This document shows, piece after piece, positions 7,830 through 15,687 of a stretch of 51,780 bases of DNA. The stretch is from Ruminiclostridium sp. (lineage in GTDB: Bacteria > Bacillota > Clostridia > Oscillospirales > Oscillospiraceae), in contig JAFSFC010000005.1 in the NCBI GenBank assembly GCA_017435425.1, positions 1-51,780 of the forward strand. Reading direction: 5' to 3'. Position 1 is the first letter of the stretch. Every line of letters starts with the position of its first letter. Position numbers and translations under genes: made by a program. The notes beneath the pieces were generated by a model. The model worked only from the letters and a program-made list of their open reading frames with translations. It did not search any database and was not told where the DNA came from.

Positions 7830-8543
7830 ATGTTTGACTTCAAGAATAAAGTGGCTGTGGTCACCGGAGGTGCCCAGGGCATCGGCAAGGTCATCTGCCA
7901 GGAGTTCCGTCGGGCTGGAGCAGAGGTCTGCACCATCGACCTGCTGGACAACGATGGTTTCGTGGGGGACCTGGCCCGAAAAGAGGATCTGGAGGCCTTT
8001 GCAGACCAGGTCATCCGCCAGCACGGCCGGGTGGACTTTCTCGTCCACAACGCCGCCCCGGAAATGCACGGCATCACCCAGGGCAGCTACGAGGACTTCG
8101 AGCACGCCCTGAAGGTGGGGGTCACCGCCCCCTTCTACCTGACCAAGCTCTTCCGGCCCTACTTCGGGGAGGGGGCCTCTATCGTGAACATCTCCTCCTC
8201 CCGGGCCCACATGAGCCAGCCCGAGACCGAGAGCTACACCGCCGCCAAGGGCGGCATCTCCGCCCTGACCCACGCCCTGGCCATGAGCCTGGCAGGAAAG
8301 GTCCGGGTGAACGCCATCTCCCCCGGCTGGATCGACACGGCCTTCACGGTCTATGACGGCCCCGATGCCAGCCAGCACCCGGCAGGCCGGGTGGGCCACC
8401 CCCTGGACATCGCCCACATGGTCCTCTATCTCTGCTCGGACCAGGCCGGATTCATCACCGGCCAGGACATCTGCATAGATGGCGGCATGACCAAGCAGAT
8501 GATCTACCACGCCGACCACGGCTGGACCCTGGAAGGACCCTGA
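7830..8543 (+). CDS. SDR family NAD(P)-dependent oxidoreductase
   Basis: A 237-residue classical short-chain dehydrogenase. The cofactor loop is TGGAQGIG near residue 13, an aspartate ends the second strand (TIDLLD), which favours NAD(H), the NAG-type motif appears as HNAAP, and the catalytic set is S (ISSSRAH) with YTAAK. The C-terminal SPGWIDT and ITGQDICIDGGMT are standard. Start at ATG 7830 after AAGGAGGAG. Substrate not predictable. Third gene of the operon, 21 bases after the TraX-like gene and 32 bases before the DUF169 gene. Confidence 0.9.
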   Translation: MFDFKNKVAVVTGGAQGIGKVICQEFRRAGAEVCTIDLLDNDGFVGDLARKEDLEAFADQVIRQHGRVDFLVHNAAPEMHGITQGSYEDFEHALKVGVTAPFYLTKLFRPYFGEGASIVNISSSRAHMSQPETESYTAAKGGISALTHALAMSLAGKVRVNAISPGWIDTAFTVYDGPDASQHPAGRVGHPLDIAHMVLYLCSDQAGFITGQDICIDGGMTKQMIYHADHGWTLEGP

Positions 8544-8575
8544 CCGAAAAAACAAAGAAAACGGAGGGAAACCAC

Positions 8576-9322
8576 ATGAACCTGACTGATATGCTCCACC
8601 TGGAAATGGAGCCCATCGGCATCTTTTTCGGCAACACCACCGCCCAATGTGACCTGGTGCCCACCCCGGAGACCCGCAACTGCCTGGTCCCCTTCCTGAT
8701 GGCCGCCGGCAAGGGAAAGACCGTGGCCATGGATGCAGACAACTGCAACTGTCCCGGCGGCGGGGTGGGCTGCTGCTTCGGGGACGGCTTCACCCGGGGC
8801 AACCCCAACATCCACATCATGCTCTCCCAGGGCATGGGGGACAAGGCACCTCCCCAGATGCCCATCCACATGAAGGACGGCGAGCGCTTCTACTGCACCC
8901 CGGAGCTGGCCATGAAGTGGCGGAACGCCATGCCCTATTCCGATAAGGGCTACCCCCGCACCGTCTTTGCCCCCCTGAGCAAGTGGGCAGACATCGGCAC
9001 CCCCGACCTGGTGTATACCTTTGCCAACCCCGACCAGCTCTCTGCTCTGGTGATCCTGCTGGGCTCCCACAACGGCCGGGCCATCAACACCCTGGCCCCC
9101 TTTGGGGCGGCCTGCCACTCCATCGTCTTTGCCGCCGAGCAGATGGACAAGGACGACCCCATGGCCATCATGGGTCTCTTTGACATTTCCCAGCGGCGGC
9201 CTGCCCTGAAGAACCTCCTGTCCCTGACCATGCCCTACCCCCTGTGGGAGGAGATCAACCGGGACCTGGACAAGAGCTGTCTCACCACCCATTCCTGGAA
9301 AGAGATCGAAAAACGCCTGTGA
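8576..9322 (+). CDS. DUF169 family protein, copy 1
   Basis: A 248-residue soluble protein of the DUF169 family, whose function is unknown. It is rich in cysteines, most notably CNCPGGGVGCC at about residues 58-68, which could bind a metal or cluster; other conserved blocks are FFGNTTAQCDLVP near the start and GAACHS near residue 178. The second copy at 11735-12481 has the same length and is largely identical. AACGGAGGG is the ribosome binding site. It is the last gene of the operon. Members in anaerobes often sit beside redox or regulatory genes; here the SDR neighbour is the only hint. Confidence 0.85.
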   Translation: MNLTDMLHLEMEPIGIFFGNTTAQCDLVPTPETRNCLVPFLMAAGKGKTVAMDADNCNCPGGGVGCCFGDGFTRGNPNIHIMLSQGMGDKAPPQMPIHMKDGERFYCTPELAMKWRNAMPYSDKGYPRTVFAPLSKWADIGTPDLVYTFANPDQLSALVILLGSHNGRAINTLAPFGAACHSIVFAAEQMDKDDPMAIMGLFDISQRRPALKNLLSLTMPYPLWEEINRDLDKSCLTTHSWKEIEKRL

Positions 9323-9339
9323 CCCCTTCCCAGCACAAG

Positions 9340-9372
9340 CAAAGCCAGCCGCTTTTGCGGCTGGCTTTTTCT
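9340..9372 (+). terminator. Operon terminator
   Basis: Hairpin AAGCCAGCCGC/GCGGCTGGCTT with a T-run, after the first DUF169 gene. Confidence 0.9.
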
Positions 9373-9376
9373 TAAC

Positions 9377-9432
9377 TTCACAAACATTTAACCTTGCCTT
9401 GGTCGAAGATTTAACAGAAGCTGGAATATAAT
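9377..9432 (+). promoter_or_regulatory. Candidate PhoP-box promoter of pit
   Basis: Four hexamers start exactly 11 bases apart: TTCACA (9377), TTAACC (9388), TTGGTC (9399) and TTTAAC (9410). They are followed by a perfect TATAAT at 9427-9432 with no good -35. This is the layout of PhoP-activated promoters in Bacillus (TT(A/C/T)ACA repeats with 11-base period covering about -60 to -20). The first, second and fourth match well; the third is weak. Confidence 0.5.
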
Positions 9433-9467
9433 GGAAGCATCAATCCAAGAAAAGGAGGGAATGCCAC

Positions 9468-10520
9468 ATGGATTCCATGCTGGTCTTTTGGGGCCAAATG
9501 ACGGCCAATCCTCTATTGTTCCTGGCGGTCACTTTGACCCTCGGCGTCATTCTGGTCAACGGCTGGACAGATGCCCCCAACGCCATCGCCACCTGCGTGG
9601 CGACCCGGTGCATCTCCCCCCGGGCGGCCATTCTGATGGCAGCTGTTTTCAATTTCCTGGGTGTCTTTCTGATGACCCTTCTGAGCGCAAAGGTGGCTGA
9701 GACCATCACAAAAATGGTGGATTTCGGCTCTGACCCCGACCTGGCCATCATTGCTCTGAGCGCCGCCCTCTTCGCCATCGTCCTCTGGGCCACCCTGGCC
9801 TGGGTCTTTGGCATCCCCACCAGCGAGAGCCACGCCCTCATCGCCGGCCTTACCGGCAGCGCCATCGCCCTGCACAACAGCCTGGCCGGCGTCAACGGCG
9901 GCGAGTGGGTGAAGGTCCTCTACGGCATCGTCATCTCCATCGTCCTGGGCTTTGGTTTCGGCTGGCTGGTCTGCAAAGGGGTGACCATCCTCTTCCGCAA
10001 CGCCGACCGGCCCAAGACCGAACCCTTCTTCCGGGGGGCGCAGGTGGCCGGTGCGGCCTACATGGCCTTCATGCACGGTGCCCAGGACGGCCAGAAATTC
10101 ATGGGCGTCATCCTCCTGTGCGTGTATATGTCCCAGGGACAGGCTCTGCCGGACGGCATTGAGATCCCCCTCTGGCTCATGGTCCTCTGCTCTGTGATCA
10201 TGGCCGCCGGCACCGCCATGGGCGGCAAAAAGATCATCAAGTCCGTGGGCATGGACATGGTCAAGCTGGAAAAGTATCAGGGCTTCTCGGCCGACGTGGC
10301 CGCCGCCTCCGCCCTGCTGTTCTGCTCGGTCTGCAGTCTGCCCGTCTCCACCACCCATGCAAAGACCATTTCCATCATGGGCGTAGGTGCTGTCAAGCGG
10401 ATCTCCGCCATCAACTTCGGCGTGGTGAAGGAGATGGTCCTCACCTGGATCCTGACCTTCCCCGGCTGCGGTCTGGTGGGCTTCCTGATGACCAAACTAT
10501 TTATGATGCTCTTCACCTGA
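9468..10520 (+). CDS. pit: Inorganic phosphate transporter, PiT family
   Basis: A 350-residue low-affinity phosphate:cation symporter. Both family signatures are visible: NGWTDAPNAIAT near residue 30 (the GANDxxN-type motif) and FMHGAQDGQKFMG near 205, together with GIPTSESHAL and LPVSTTHAKT in the paired halves. There are about ten membrane spans. AAAGGAGGG precedes the ATG at 9468. The downstream PhoU-like gene, 34 bases on, is the usual partner of PiT carriers and supports the call. A candidate PhoP-box array lies upstream. Confidence 0.92.
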   Translation: MDSMLVFWGQMTANPLLFLAVTLTLGVILVNGWTDAPNAIATCVATRCISPRAAILMAAVFNFLGVFLMTLLSAKVAETITKMVDFGSDPDLAIIALSAALFAIVLWATLAWVFGIPTSESHALIAGLTGSAIALHNSLAGVNGGEWVKVLYGIVISIVLGFGFGWLVCKGVTILFRNADRPKTEPFFRGAQVAGAAYMAFMHGAQDGQKFMGVILLCVYMSQGQALPDGIEIPLWLMVLCSVIMAAGTAMGGKKIIKSVGMDMVKLEKYQGFSADVAAASALLFCSVCSLPVSTTHAKTISIMGVGAVKRISAINFGVVKEMVLTWILTFPGCGLVGFLMTKLFMMLFT

Positions 10521-10554
10521 CCCCTATATCACCTGACAGAAAGGAAGAACGACC

Positions 10555-11175
10555 ATGGCAAAAGGCGATAAGTTCTATTATGATACCCTGCTGGCCAGCG
10601 CGATCTGCTCCAGAGAGGCTGCCAACTATCTGGTCACCTGCCTGGAAAACTATGACACCGCCCAGCTCCAGGCCATGCTGAACCACATGCACGAGATCGA
10701 GCACAAGGCAGACACCAAGAAGCATGACATGGATGCCAAGCTGGCCAAGGCCTTTGTCACCCCCATCGAGCGGGAGGACCTGGCCCAGCTGAGCTACGAC
10801 CTGGACGAGGTCACCGACAAGATCGAAGAGGTCCTGCAGAAGCTCTACATGTACAACATCCAGGCCATCCGGCCCAACGCCATCCTCTTTGCCAAGAAGG
10901 CAGTGGAAACCTGCAGCTTTCTTTGCGAGATCATGGCAGAGTTTGAGAACTTCAAGAAATCCAAGAAGCTCAAGGGGCTCATCCGGGACCTGAACGACAT
11001 TGAAGAGGACTGCGACATCCTCTACCTGACCTTCATGCGGGAGCTGATGGTCTCCTCCGCCGATGTGATGGAGAAGATGGCCTGGCACGAGATCTACGAC
11101 TGCCTGGAGGCCTGCGTGGACGCCTGCGAGCACGTGAGTGAGTGCGTGGACACCGTCATCATGAAAAACACCTGA
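10555..11175 (+). CDS. DUF47/PhoU-like phosphate transport accessory protein
   Basis: A 206-residue all-helical protein of the DUF47 (YkaA/PhoU-like) family, which is nearly always encoded next to a PiT transporter and thought to modulate it. The pattern of acidic E/D-H pairs in helices, for example HEIEHKAD near residue 50 and EVTDKIEEV near 90, corresponds to the metal-binding ladder seen in PhoU folds. Ribosome binding site AAAGGAAG. It ends in MKNT and is followed by a terminator. Confidence 0.9.
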   Translation: MAKGDKFYYDTLLASAICSREAANYLVTCLENYDTAQLQAMLNHMHEIEHKADTKKHDMDAKLAKAFVTPIEREDLAQLSYDLDEVTDKIEEVLQKLYMYNIQAIRPNAILFAKKAVETCSFLCEIMAEFENFKKSKKLKGLIRDLNDIEEDCDILYLTFMRELMVSSADVMEKMAWHEIYDCLEACVDACEHVSECVDTVIMKNT

Positions 11176-11190
11176 TTTCCCATACAGAAA

Positions 11191-11220
11191 GCCGCCGGAG
11201 AAAGCGCCGGCGGCCTTTTG
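11191..11220 (+). terminator. Terminator of the pit operon
   Basis: GCCGCCGG/CCGGCGGC stem with an 8-base loop, then CTTTTGTTG. Confidence 0.75.
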
Positions 11221-11225
11221 TTGCC

Positions 11226-11272
11226 AAAATCAATACCATGGTATTGATTTTTCTGTCGGGCAGGTGTATCTT
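11226..11272 (+). promoter_or_regulatory. marR promoter with a 26-bp perfect palindrome operator
   Basis: Bases 11226-11251 form a perfect palindrome centred on CCATGG (arms AAAATCAATACCA). Its right arm contains the -35 TTGATT (11244-11249); a 17-base spacer leads to TATCTT (11267-11272). The position is what is expected for autorepression by the MarR protein encoded just downstream. Confidence 0.75.
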
Positions 11273-11291
11273 ATTTCTGAGAGGTGATTTC

Positions 11292-11732
11292 ATGGAACCC
11301 ATCCATTCCTACTTTGCCCTGCTCAAGCGGCTCAATACGCTCACCGAGCACCAGGTCAACCGGGCCATTCAGGACACCGGACTCACCATGTCCCAGGGGG
11401 CTCTCATGTTTCAATTGATCCAGACACCGGAAGGTTTTCTGTCTATGAAGCAGGCCGAACAGATCATGAAGCTCTCTCAGCCGGTCACCGCCGGGCTGGT
11501 GAAACGCCTGGAGGAAAAAGGCTGTCTGGAGAGCTTTGGTAGCGAAAAGGACAAGCGGATCAAGCTGATCCGGGCCACAGAACTGGGCAAGGAACGGCTG
11601 CAGACCGCCCGGAGCACCATGATCAGCCTGGAACAGGAGATCTTCCAGATCCTGACCCAGGAGGAGATCCATCAGCTTGGAGCCTCTCTTTTGAAACTCA
11701 GAGACACCATGGAAGACAAATGGAGGGAATGA
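11292..11732 (+). CDS. MarR family transcriptional regulator
   Basis: A 146-residue winged-helix regulator. The recognition region MKQAEQIMKLSQPVTAGLVKRLEEKGC (in pieces, residues about 55-80) and the wing GSEKDKRIKLIRATELGKE are standard for MarR. Start at ATG 11292 after GAGGTGATTT. The stop overlaps the ribosome binding region of the second DUF169 gene, so both form one unit under the palindromic promoter. The likely role is to repress this unit until a ligand, probably a small aromatic or oxidant, binds; the ligand is not inferable. Confidence 0.9.
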   Translation: MEPIHSYFALLKRLNTLTEHQVNRAIQDTGLTMSQGALMFQLIQTPEGFLSMKQAEQIMKLSQPVTAGLVKRLEEKGCLESFGSEKDKRIKLIRATELGKERLQTARSTMISLEQEIFQILTQEEIHQLGASLLKLRDTMEDKWRE

Positions 11733-11734
11733 AC

Positions 11735-12481
11735 ATGAACCTGACAGAAAAACTCGGTCTGAAACTGGAACCCATTGGTATCTTTTTCGGCAACACCACC
11801 GCCCAATGCGACCTGGAACCCACCGCCGACACCCGCAACTGCGTGATCCCCTTCCTGATGACTGCCGGCCACGGCAAGGTGGTCGGTATGACGGAAGAAA
11901 CCTGCAACTGTCCCGGCGGTTCCGTGGGCTGCTGCTTCGGGGACGGCTTCACCCGCCGCAACCCCATGATCCATAAGATGCTCTCTCAGGGTTTTGGAGA
12001 CATGGCCCCTCCCGGTATGCCTGAGCACCTGAAGGAAGGCGAACGATTTTTCTGCACCGACGAACTGGCTATGAAGTGGAGAAACGCTATGCCCTTCTCC
12101 GACAAGGGCTACCCCCGCATCGTCTTCGCCCCCGTGAGCCGCTGGGAGGAGATCGGCACCCCCGACCTAGTGTATCTCTTTGCAGACCCTGACCAGCTCT
12201 CCGTCCTGGTGACCCAGCTGGGCTTCCACAACGGCCGGGCTATGAACACCATCGCACCTTACGGCGCCGCCTGCCACTCCATCCTCTTTGCCGCCGAGCA
12301 GATGGAAAAGGAGGATCCCATGGCCGTCATGGGTCTCTTTGACATCTCCCAGCGGCGGGCCGGACTGGCCAACTACCTCTCCCTCACCGTGACCTATCCT
12401 ATGTGGGAGGGAATGAACCGGGACTTGGACAAGAGCTGTCTCACCACCCACTCCTGGCAGGAAATCGAAAAGAGACGATAA
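11735..12481 (+). CDS. DUF169 family protein, copy 2
   Basis: A 248-residue paralogue of the protein at 8576-9322, with the same FFGNTTAQCDLEP, CNCPGGSVGCCFGDGF and ITH-type C-terminus (LTTHSWQEIEKRR). The start at 11735 is chosen to match copy 1 and because TGGAGGG lies 7 bases upstream; two earlier in-frame ATGs overlap marR. Its placement directly after marR suggests this copy is inducible while copy 1 belongs to a different operon. Function unknown; the conserved cysteine cluster suggests metal or cluster binding. Confidence 0.87.
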   Translation: MNLTEKLGLKLEPIGIFFGNTTAQCDLEPTADTRNCVIPFLMTAGHGKVVGMTEETCNCPGGSVGCCFGDGFTRRNPMIHKMLSQGFGDMAPPGMPEHLKEGERFFCTDELAMKWRNAMPFSDKGYPRIVFAPVSRWEEIGTPDLVYLFADPDQLSVLVTQLGFHNGRAMNTIAPYGAACHSILFAAEQMEKEDPMAVMGLFDISQRRAGLANYLSLTVTYPMWEGMNRDLDKSCLTTHSWQEIEKRR

Positions 12482-12482
12482 C

Positions 12483-12517
12483 CAAAAAATCCAGAGGCGA
12501 ATGCCTCTGGATTTTTC
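12483..12517. terminator. Bidirectional terminator
   Basis: ATCCAGAGGC/GCCTCTGGAT with loop GAAT, A-run left and T-run right, between the convergent DUF169 and MFS genes. Confidence 0.9.
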
Positions 12518-12521
12518 ATGT

Positions 12522-13670
12522 TCAGGATTTGATTCGGGCCGACCAGGCCAGGAACACCAGGCCGGAGACCAGCGCCGCTGCGTAGGGCAGGTGGGCAAGC
12601 CCCACTCCGCCGAACAGGGCCCCGATGACCGACAGGAGCATGGGGGTCAGGAACTGGGCGCAGTACAGACCCATGGAGAGCATGGGCATCACGGTGGTGG
12701 CCGCCTCCACACCAGCCTTTCGGGCGCCAGAGGAGATGATGAAGGGGATGCCCATGCCGTTGGCAAAGCCAATGAGGGCAGAGCCGCCAATGACCCAGGC
12801 CCAGCCGTCTCCCAGGAGCAGCAGCCCATAGCCGCAGATGAACAGCACAGGGGCCAGGAAACGGGTCTTCCGTCCCAGGGCCATCTTCACCATCACGAAG
12901 CCCAGCCCCCCCAGGAAGGCCGCAAAGTCCATGCCCGCCATGATGACGGCAATGTACTGGTGGGGGATGATCCTGCCCTTGGCGGTCTCCATGGCAAAGG
13001 CGGAGGGGTAGACAAAGAAGGTGAACATCTCCAGGAAGATGGCCACAATGAACACATGGTACTTCTTCCAGGCCCCCTCGCCCTTCCTGGCCTTCTCCCG
13101 GGGGCCCAGCCGGTCGTTGGGGAGATAGATCAGGCAGAGGATGACACTGATGAGACCCAGCAGGTAGACCAGGAAGCTGGCCCGCCAGCTGATGGAAGCC
13201 AGGACGCCGGAGAGGAGGGTGGCCACCACGCCGCCCATCTGGTTCATGGCGGAGGACCAACCCATGAGCTTGTCCTGCTCCTCCGGCGGGAAGTAGAAGG
13301 ACAGCAGGCCGGTGGACAGGGGCATGATGATGCCCACGCCCATGCCCACCAGAGCACGGAAGGCCAGCACCAGCCAGATATTGCTGAAGGCGCCCGCCAG
13401 ACAGCCGCCCACCACATAGAGGGTCAGACCCATGAGGACCAGCTCCCTGGTCCTGAACCGCCGGCACAGAGTCGGGAAGACAAAGCTGGTGAGGGCAATG
13501 AACAGGGAGGGGATACTGATGATCATCTGCACCAGGGTCTGGTCCACGTCATGGAAGTACTCCAGGATGATCTGCAACGCCGGGGCCACCGCGGCACCGG
13601 CCATGACGGTCAGCAGAGACAGGGACAGGACCGCCCCCTTCAGACGGTTTTGTTTCTTGTTTTTTTCCAT
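12522..13670 (-). CDS. MFS transporter (drug/metabolite exporter type)
   Basis: A 382-residue carrier with 12 hydrophobic segments. The motif A region between helices 2 and 3 reads FPTLCRRFRTRELVLMGL, and GMGVGIIMPLSTGLL follows near residue 105. There is a central loop around 185-200. Substrate unknown; the shape fits efflux MFS proteins. Start at the ATG 13668-13670 with GAGGT upstream, rather than the longer frame that runs through a terminator-like hairpin. It is expressed from its own promoter about 85 bases upstream, and the leader holds an intrinsic terminator, so attenuation is likely. Confidence 0.87.
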   Translation of the reverse strand: MEKNKKQNRLKGAVLSLSLLTVMAGAAVAPALQIILEYFHDVDQTLVQMIISIPSLFIALTSFVFPTLCRRFRTRELVLMGLTLYVVGGCLAGAFSNIWLVLAFRALVGMGVGIIMPLSTGLLSFYFPPEEQDKLMGWSSAMNQMGGVVATLLSGVLASISWRASFLVYLLGLISVILCLIYLPNDRLGPREKARKGEGAWKKYHVFIVAIFLEMFTFFVYPSAFAMETAKGRIIPHQYIAVIMAGMDFAAFLGGLGFVMVKMALGRKTRFLAPVLFICGYGLLLLGDGWAWVIGGSALIGFANGMGIPFIISSGARKAGVEAATTVMPMLSMGLYCAQFLTPMLLSVIGALFGGVGLAHLPYAAALVSGLVFLAWSARIKS

Positions 13671-13690
13671 AGATACCTCGTTTCTTTCTG

Positions 13691-13734
13691 AAAAACAAAA
13701 AAAGCGCAAGTCCAATTGTTTGGACTTACGCTTT
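13691..13734 (-). terminator. Terminator-like hairpin in the MFS leader (possible attenuator)
   Basis: Fifteen-base arms with one mismatch (AAAGCGCAAGTCCAA at 13701-13715 and its complement at 13720-13734), loop of 4, followed on the minus strand by a long T-run. It lies between the promoter and the start codon of the MFS gene. Confidence 0.65.
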
Positions 13735-13752
13735 CGCTACGCAACGGAGGTT

Positions 13753-13781
13753 ACTTTAGCATAAAACAAGCTGATTGTCAA
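13753..13781 (-). promoter_or_regulatory. Promoter of the MFS gene
   Basis: Minus strand perfect TTGACA (13776-13781), 17-base spacer, TAAAGT (13753-13758). Confidence 0.8.
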
Positions 13782-13788
13782 AAGTTTT

Positions 13789-13817
13789 TTGCAAACAGTT
13801 CCACGCTGTGGTATCAT
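13789..13817 (+). promoter_or_regulatory. Promoter of the GNAT gene at 13970
   Basis: TTGCAA, 17-base spacer, TATCAT preceded by TGG. The two divergent promoters lie back to back. The resulting leader of about 145 bases contains a 10-base-pair hairpin, GGGAGGTTTG/CAAACCTCCC (about 13900-13933), and otherwise nothing I recognise. Confidence 0.65.
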
Positions 13818-13969
13818 AGAGACACCCCCATTGGGGAAAACTGATTTTTAGGAGATTGCTTTTTGACAAACGCAAGAACACTGGAGATTGCGGGCTGACC
13901 GGGAGGTTTGCGCGCATCTCACCCAAACCTCCCAGCATCGCCAGTCATCGATCATCAGGAGGAAAAACA

Positions 13970-14596
13970 ATGAATAACCATGACTATATCATTCGCTTGG
14001 AAAGAAACGGGGAGCACCGGGAAGTGGAAACTCTGGTCCGGGAGGCCTTCTGGAACGTCTACCGCCCCGGCTGCCTGGAGCACTACGTTCTGCACTGTCT
14101 GCGGACCGACCCCGCTTTCGTGCCGGAACTGAACTTCGTCCTGGAAAAGGATGGGCAGATCATCGGCCAGAATATGTTTATGCGGGCGGTCATCCAGACC
14201 GACGACGGCAGAGAAGTTCCCATCCTGACCATGGGGCCCATCTGCATCCACCCCCGTTTGAAAGGGCAGGGTTTGGGTAAGCGCCTGCTGGACCACTGCC
14301 TGGAACGGGCCGCCGGTATGGGCTTTGGGGCCCTCTGCTTCGAGGGGAATATCGGCTTCTACGGTAAGAGCGGGTTCGCCTTCGCCCGGACACTCGGCAT
14401 TCGCTATCACGGTCTGCCGGAAGGCGCAGACGACGCCTTCTTCCTGTGCCGGGAGCTGATCCCCGGCTACCTGGACGGGGTCACCGGAGAATACGCCACC
14501 CCTTCGGGATACTTCGTGGACGAGGCCGCCGCCGAGGAATTTGACAAAGGGTTCCCACCCAAGGAAAAACTGGTCCTGCCGGGACAGCTCTTCTGA
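13970..14596 (+). CDS. GNAT family N-acetyltransferase (YhbS-like)
   Basis: A 208-residue acetyltransferase of the YhbS-like group. The acetyl-CoA signature is HPRLKGQGLGKRLLDH near residues 100-115, followed by a G-F-G-A-L-C-F-E strand and the FYGKSGF motif common to this group. The ATG at 13970 has AGGAGG 8 bases upstream; the open frame extends further but only through the structured leader. Substrate unknown. It ends at a terminator identical to the one after the NUDIX gene. Confidence 0.85.
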   Translation: MNNHDYIIRLERNGEHREVETLVREAFWNVYRPGCLEHYVLHCLRTDPAFVPELNFVLEKDGQIIGQNMFMRAVIQTDDGREVPILTMGPICIHPRLKGQGLGKRLLDHCLERAAGMGFGALCFEGNIGFYGKSGFAFARTLGIRYHGLPEGADDAFFLCRELIPGYLDGVTGEYATPSGYFVDEAAAEEFDKGFPPKEKLVLPGQLF

Positions 14597-14600
14597 GCAG

Positions 14601-14636
14601 CTAAAAAGACAGAGGCTTTCGCCTCTGTCTTTTTTT
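14601..14636 (+). terminator. Terminator, identical hairpin to 4498-4530
   Basis: GACAGAGGC-TTTC-GCCTCTGTC with flanking A-run and seven Ts. Confidence 0.9.
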
Positions 14637-14645
14637 GCCGGAATG

Positions 14646-14654
14646 TGCTATCAT
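14646..14654 (+). promoter_or_regulatory. Extended -10 promoter for the GNAT-CYTH / hydrolase operon
   Basis: TGCTATCAT, only about 25 bases before the start codon, so the leader would be short. Confidence 0.45.
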
Positions 14655-14679
14655 ACAGAAAACGACTTTGGAGAACACT

Positions 14680-15687
14680 ATGCACGGAACGATTATCTTA
14701 CATACCCACCGTCTGACCCTGCGGCAGCACGTCCTCCAGGATGCCCCGGTCTTACATCGGTTTTTCGGTCTGGACGAGGCCATGTACCAGTACTCCGGCT
14801 GGAACCCCTATGCCACAGAGGAGATGGCCATGGAGACCATGGGGCGGTTCCTGGCCAGTTACCCGGATTCCCGGTTCTATGGCTGGGCCATCGAACACCT
14901 GGGGGAGCTGGTGGGCACCTTGGGGGCCTATGACTACGACCCCAACCGCAGAACCATCGAAGTGGGACTGAGCATCTTCCGGCCCCACTGGGGCCAGGGT
15001 TTTGCCACGGAAGCCCTGGCCCGGATCCTGGACTATCTCACCGGCCCGGAGGGCATCCGCCAGGTCATCGCCTGGTGCACCCCTGACAACACGGGCTCCC
15101 GGCGGGTCATGGAGAAATGCGGCATGGTCCCCACCCAGGGCCAGACTCCCGACCGCCTGTACTTCCGCCATCAGGCCCCCACCTATGAGATCGAGCGCAA
15201 ATTCCTCATTGCCTATCCGGATGTCTCCATCCTGGAAGCCTGGCCGGACATGACCCGGTGGGAGATGGTCCAGACCTATCTTCTGTCCCAGCCGGAGGAC
15301 GAGGTCCGGGTCCGCCAGCGGACCCAGGACGGGATCTCCCGCTGGTTCCACACCGTCAAGCGGGGGGAAGGCATCAAACGCCAGGAGGAGGAGCGGGAGA
15401 TCACCCGGGAGGAATACCAGGCACTTCTGACTCAGGCAGATCCCACCAAGCGGGTCCTCCACAAGACCCGATACTGTCTGCCCTACCGGGGCAAACTGTT
15501 GGAGGTGGACCTCTACCCCTTCTGGCAGGACCAGGCCGTCCTGGAAGTGGAACTGGAGCAGGAGGATGACCTCATCTCCATCCCGCCCCAGCTCACCGTC
15601 CTCCGGGAGGTCACCGGAGACGCCGCCTATAAAAATGCCGTACTGGCAAAATCCCCAGACAAAACAGACAAGGAGGTTCTCCCGTGA
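14680..15687 (+). CDS. Fusion of a RimJ/RimL-type GNAT acetyltransferase and a CYTH domain
   Basis: A 335-residue two-domain protein. Residues 1-165 are a RimJ/RimL-like N-acetyltransferase (RLTLRQH start, acetyl-CoA loop HWGQGFATEAL at about 103-113, and the NTGSRRVMEKCGM motif). Residues 168-325 form a CYTH / triphosphate tunnel domain, starting with the hallmark EIERK at 170-174 and continuing with RVRQRT, HTVKRG and the acidic LEVDLYPFW and LEVELEQE strands that line the tunnel. CYTH enzymes act on triphosphates or adenylate; the fusion with GNAT is unusual. Start at ATG 14680 (GGAG upstream). The stop overlaps the next GTG by four bases, implying coupling. Confidence 0.85.
   Translation: MHGTIILHTHRLTLRQHVLQDAPVLHRFFGLDEAMYQYSGWNPYATEEMAMETMGRFLASYPDSRFYGWAIEHLGELVGTLGAYDYDPNRRTIEVGLSIFRPHWGQGFATEALARILDYLTGPEGIRQVIAWCTPDNTGSRRVMEKCGMVPTQGQTPDRLYFRHQAPTYEIERKFLIAYPDVSILEAWPDMTRWEMVQTYLLSQPEDEVRVRQRTQDGISRWFHTVKRGEGIKRQEEEREITREEYQALLTQADPTKRVLHKTRYCLPYRGKLLEVDLYPFWQDQAVLEVELEQEDDLISIPPQLTVLREVTGDAAYKNAVLAKSPDKTDKEVLP

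Noticed and set aside
7023..8555. Long minus-strand frame opposite the TraX and SDR genes
   Set aside because: Composition is His/Gly/Val/Gln-rich as expected of antisense frames; the plus-strand genes have clear motifs.
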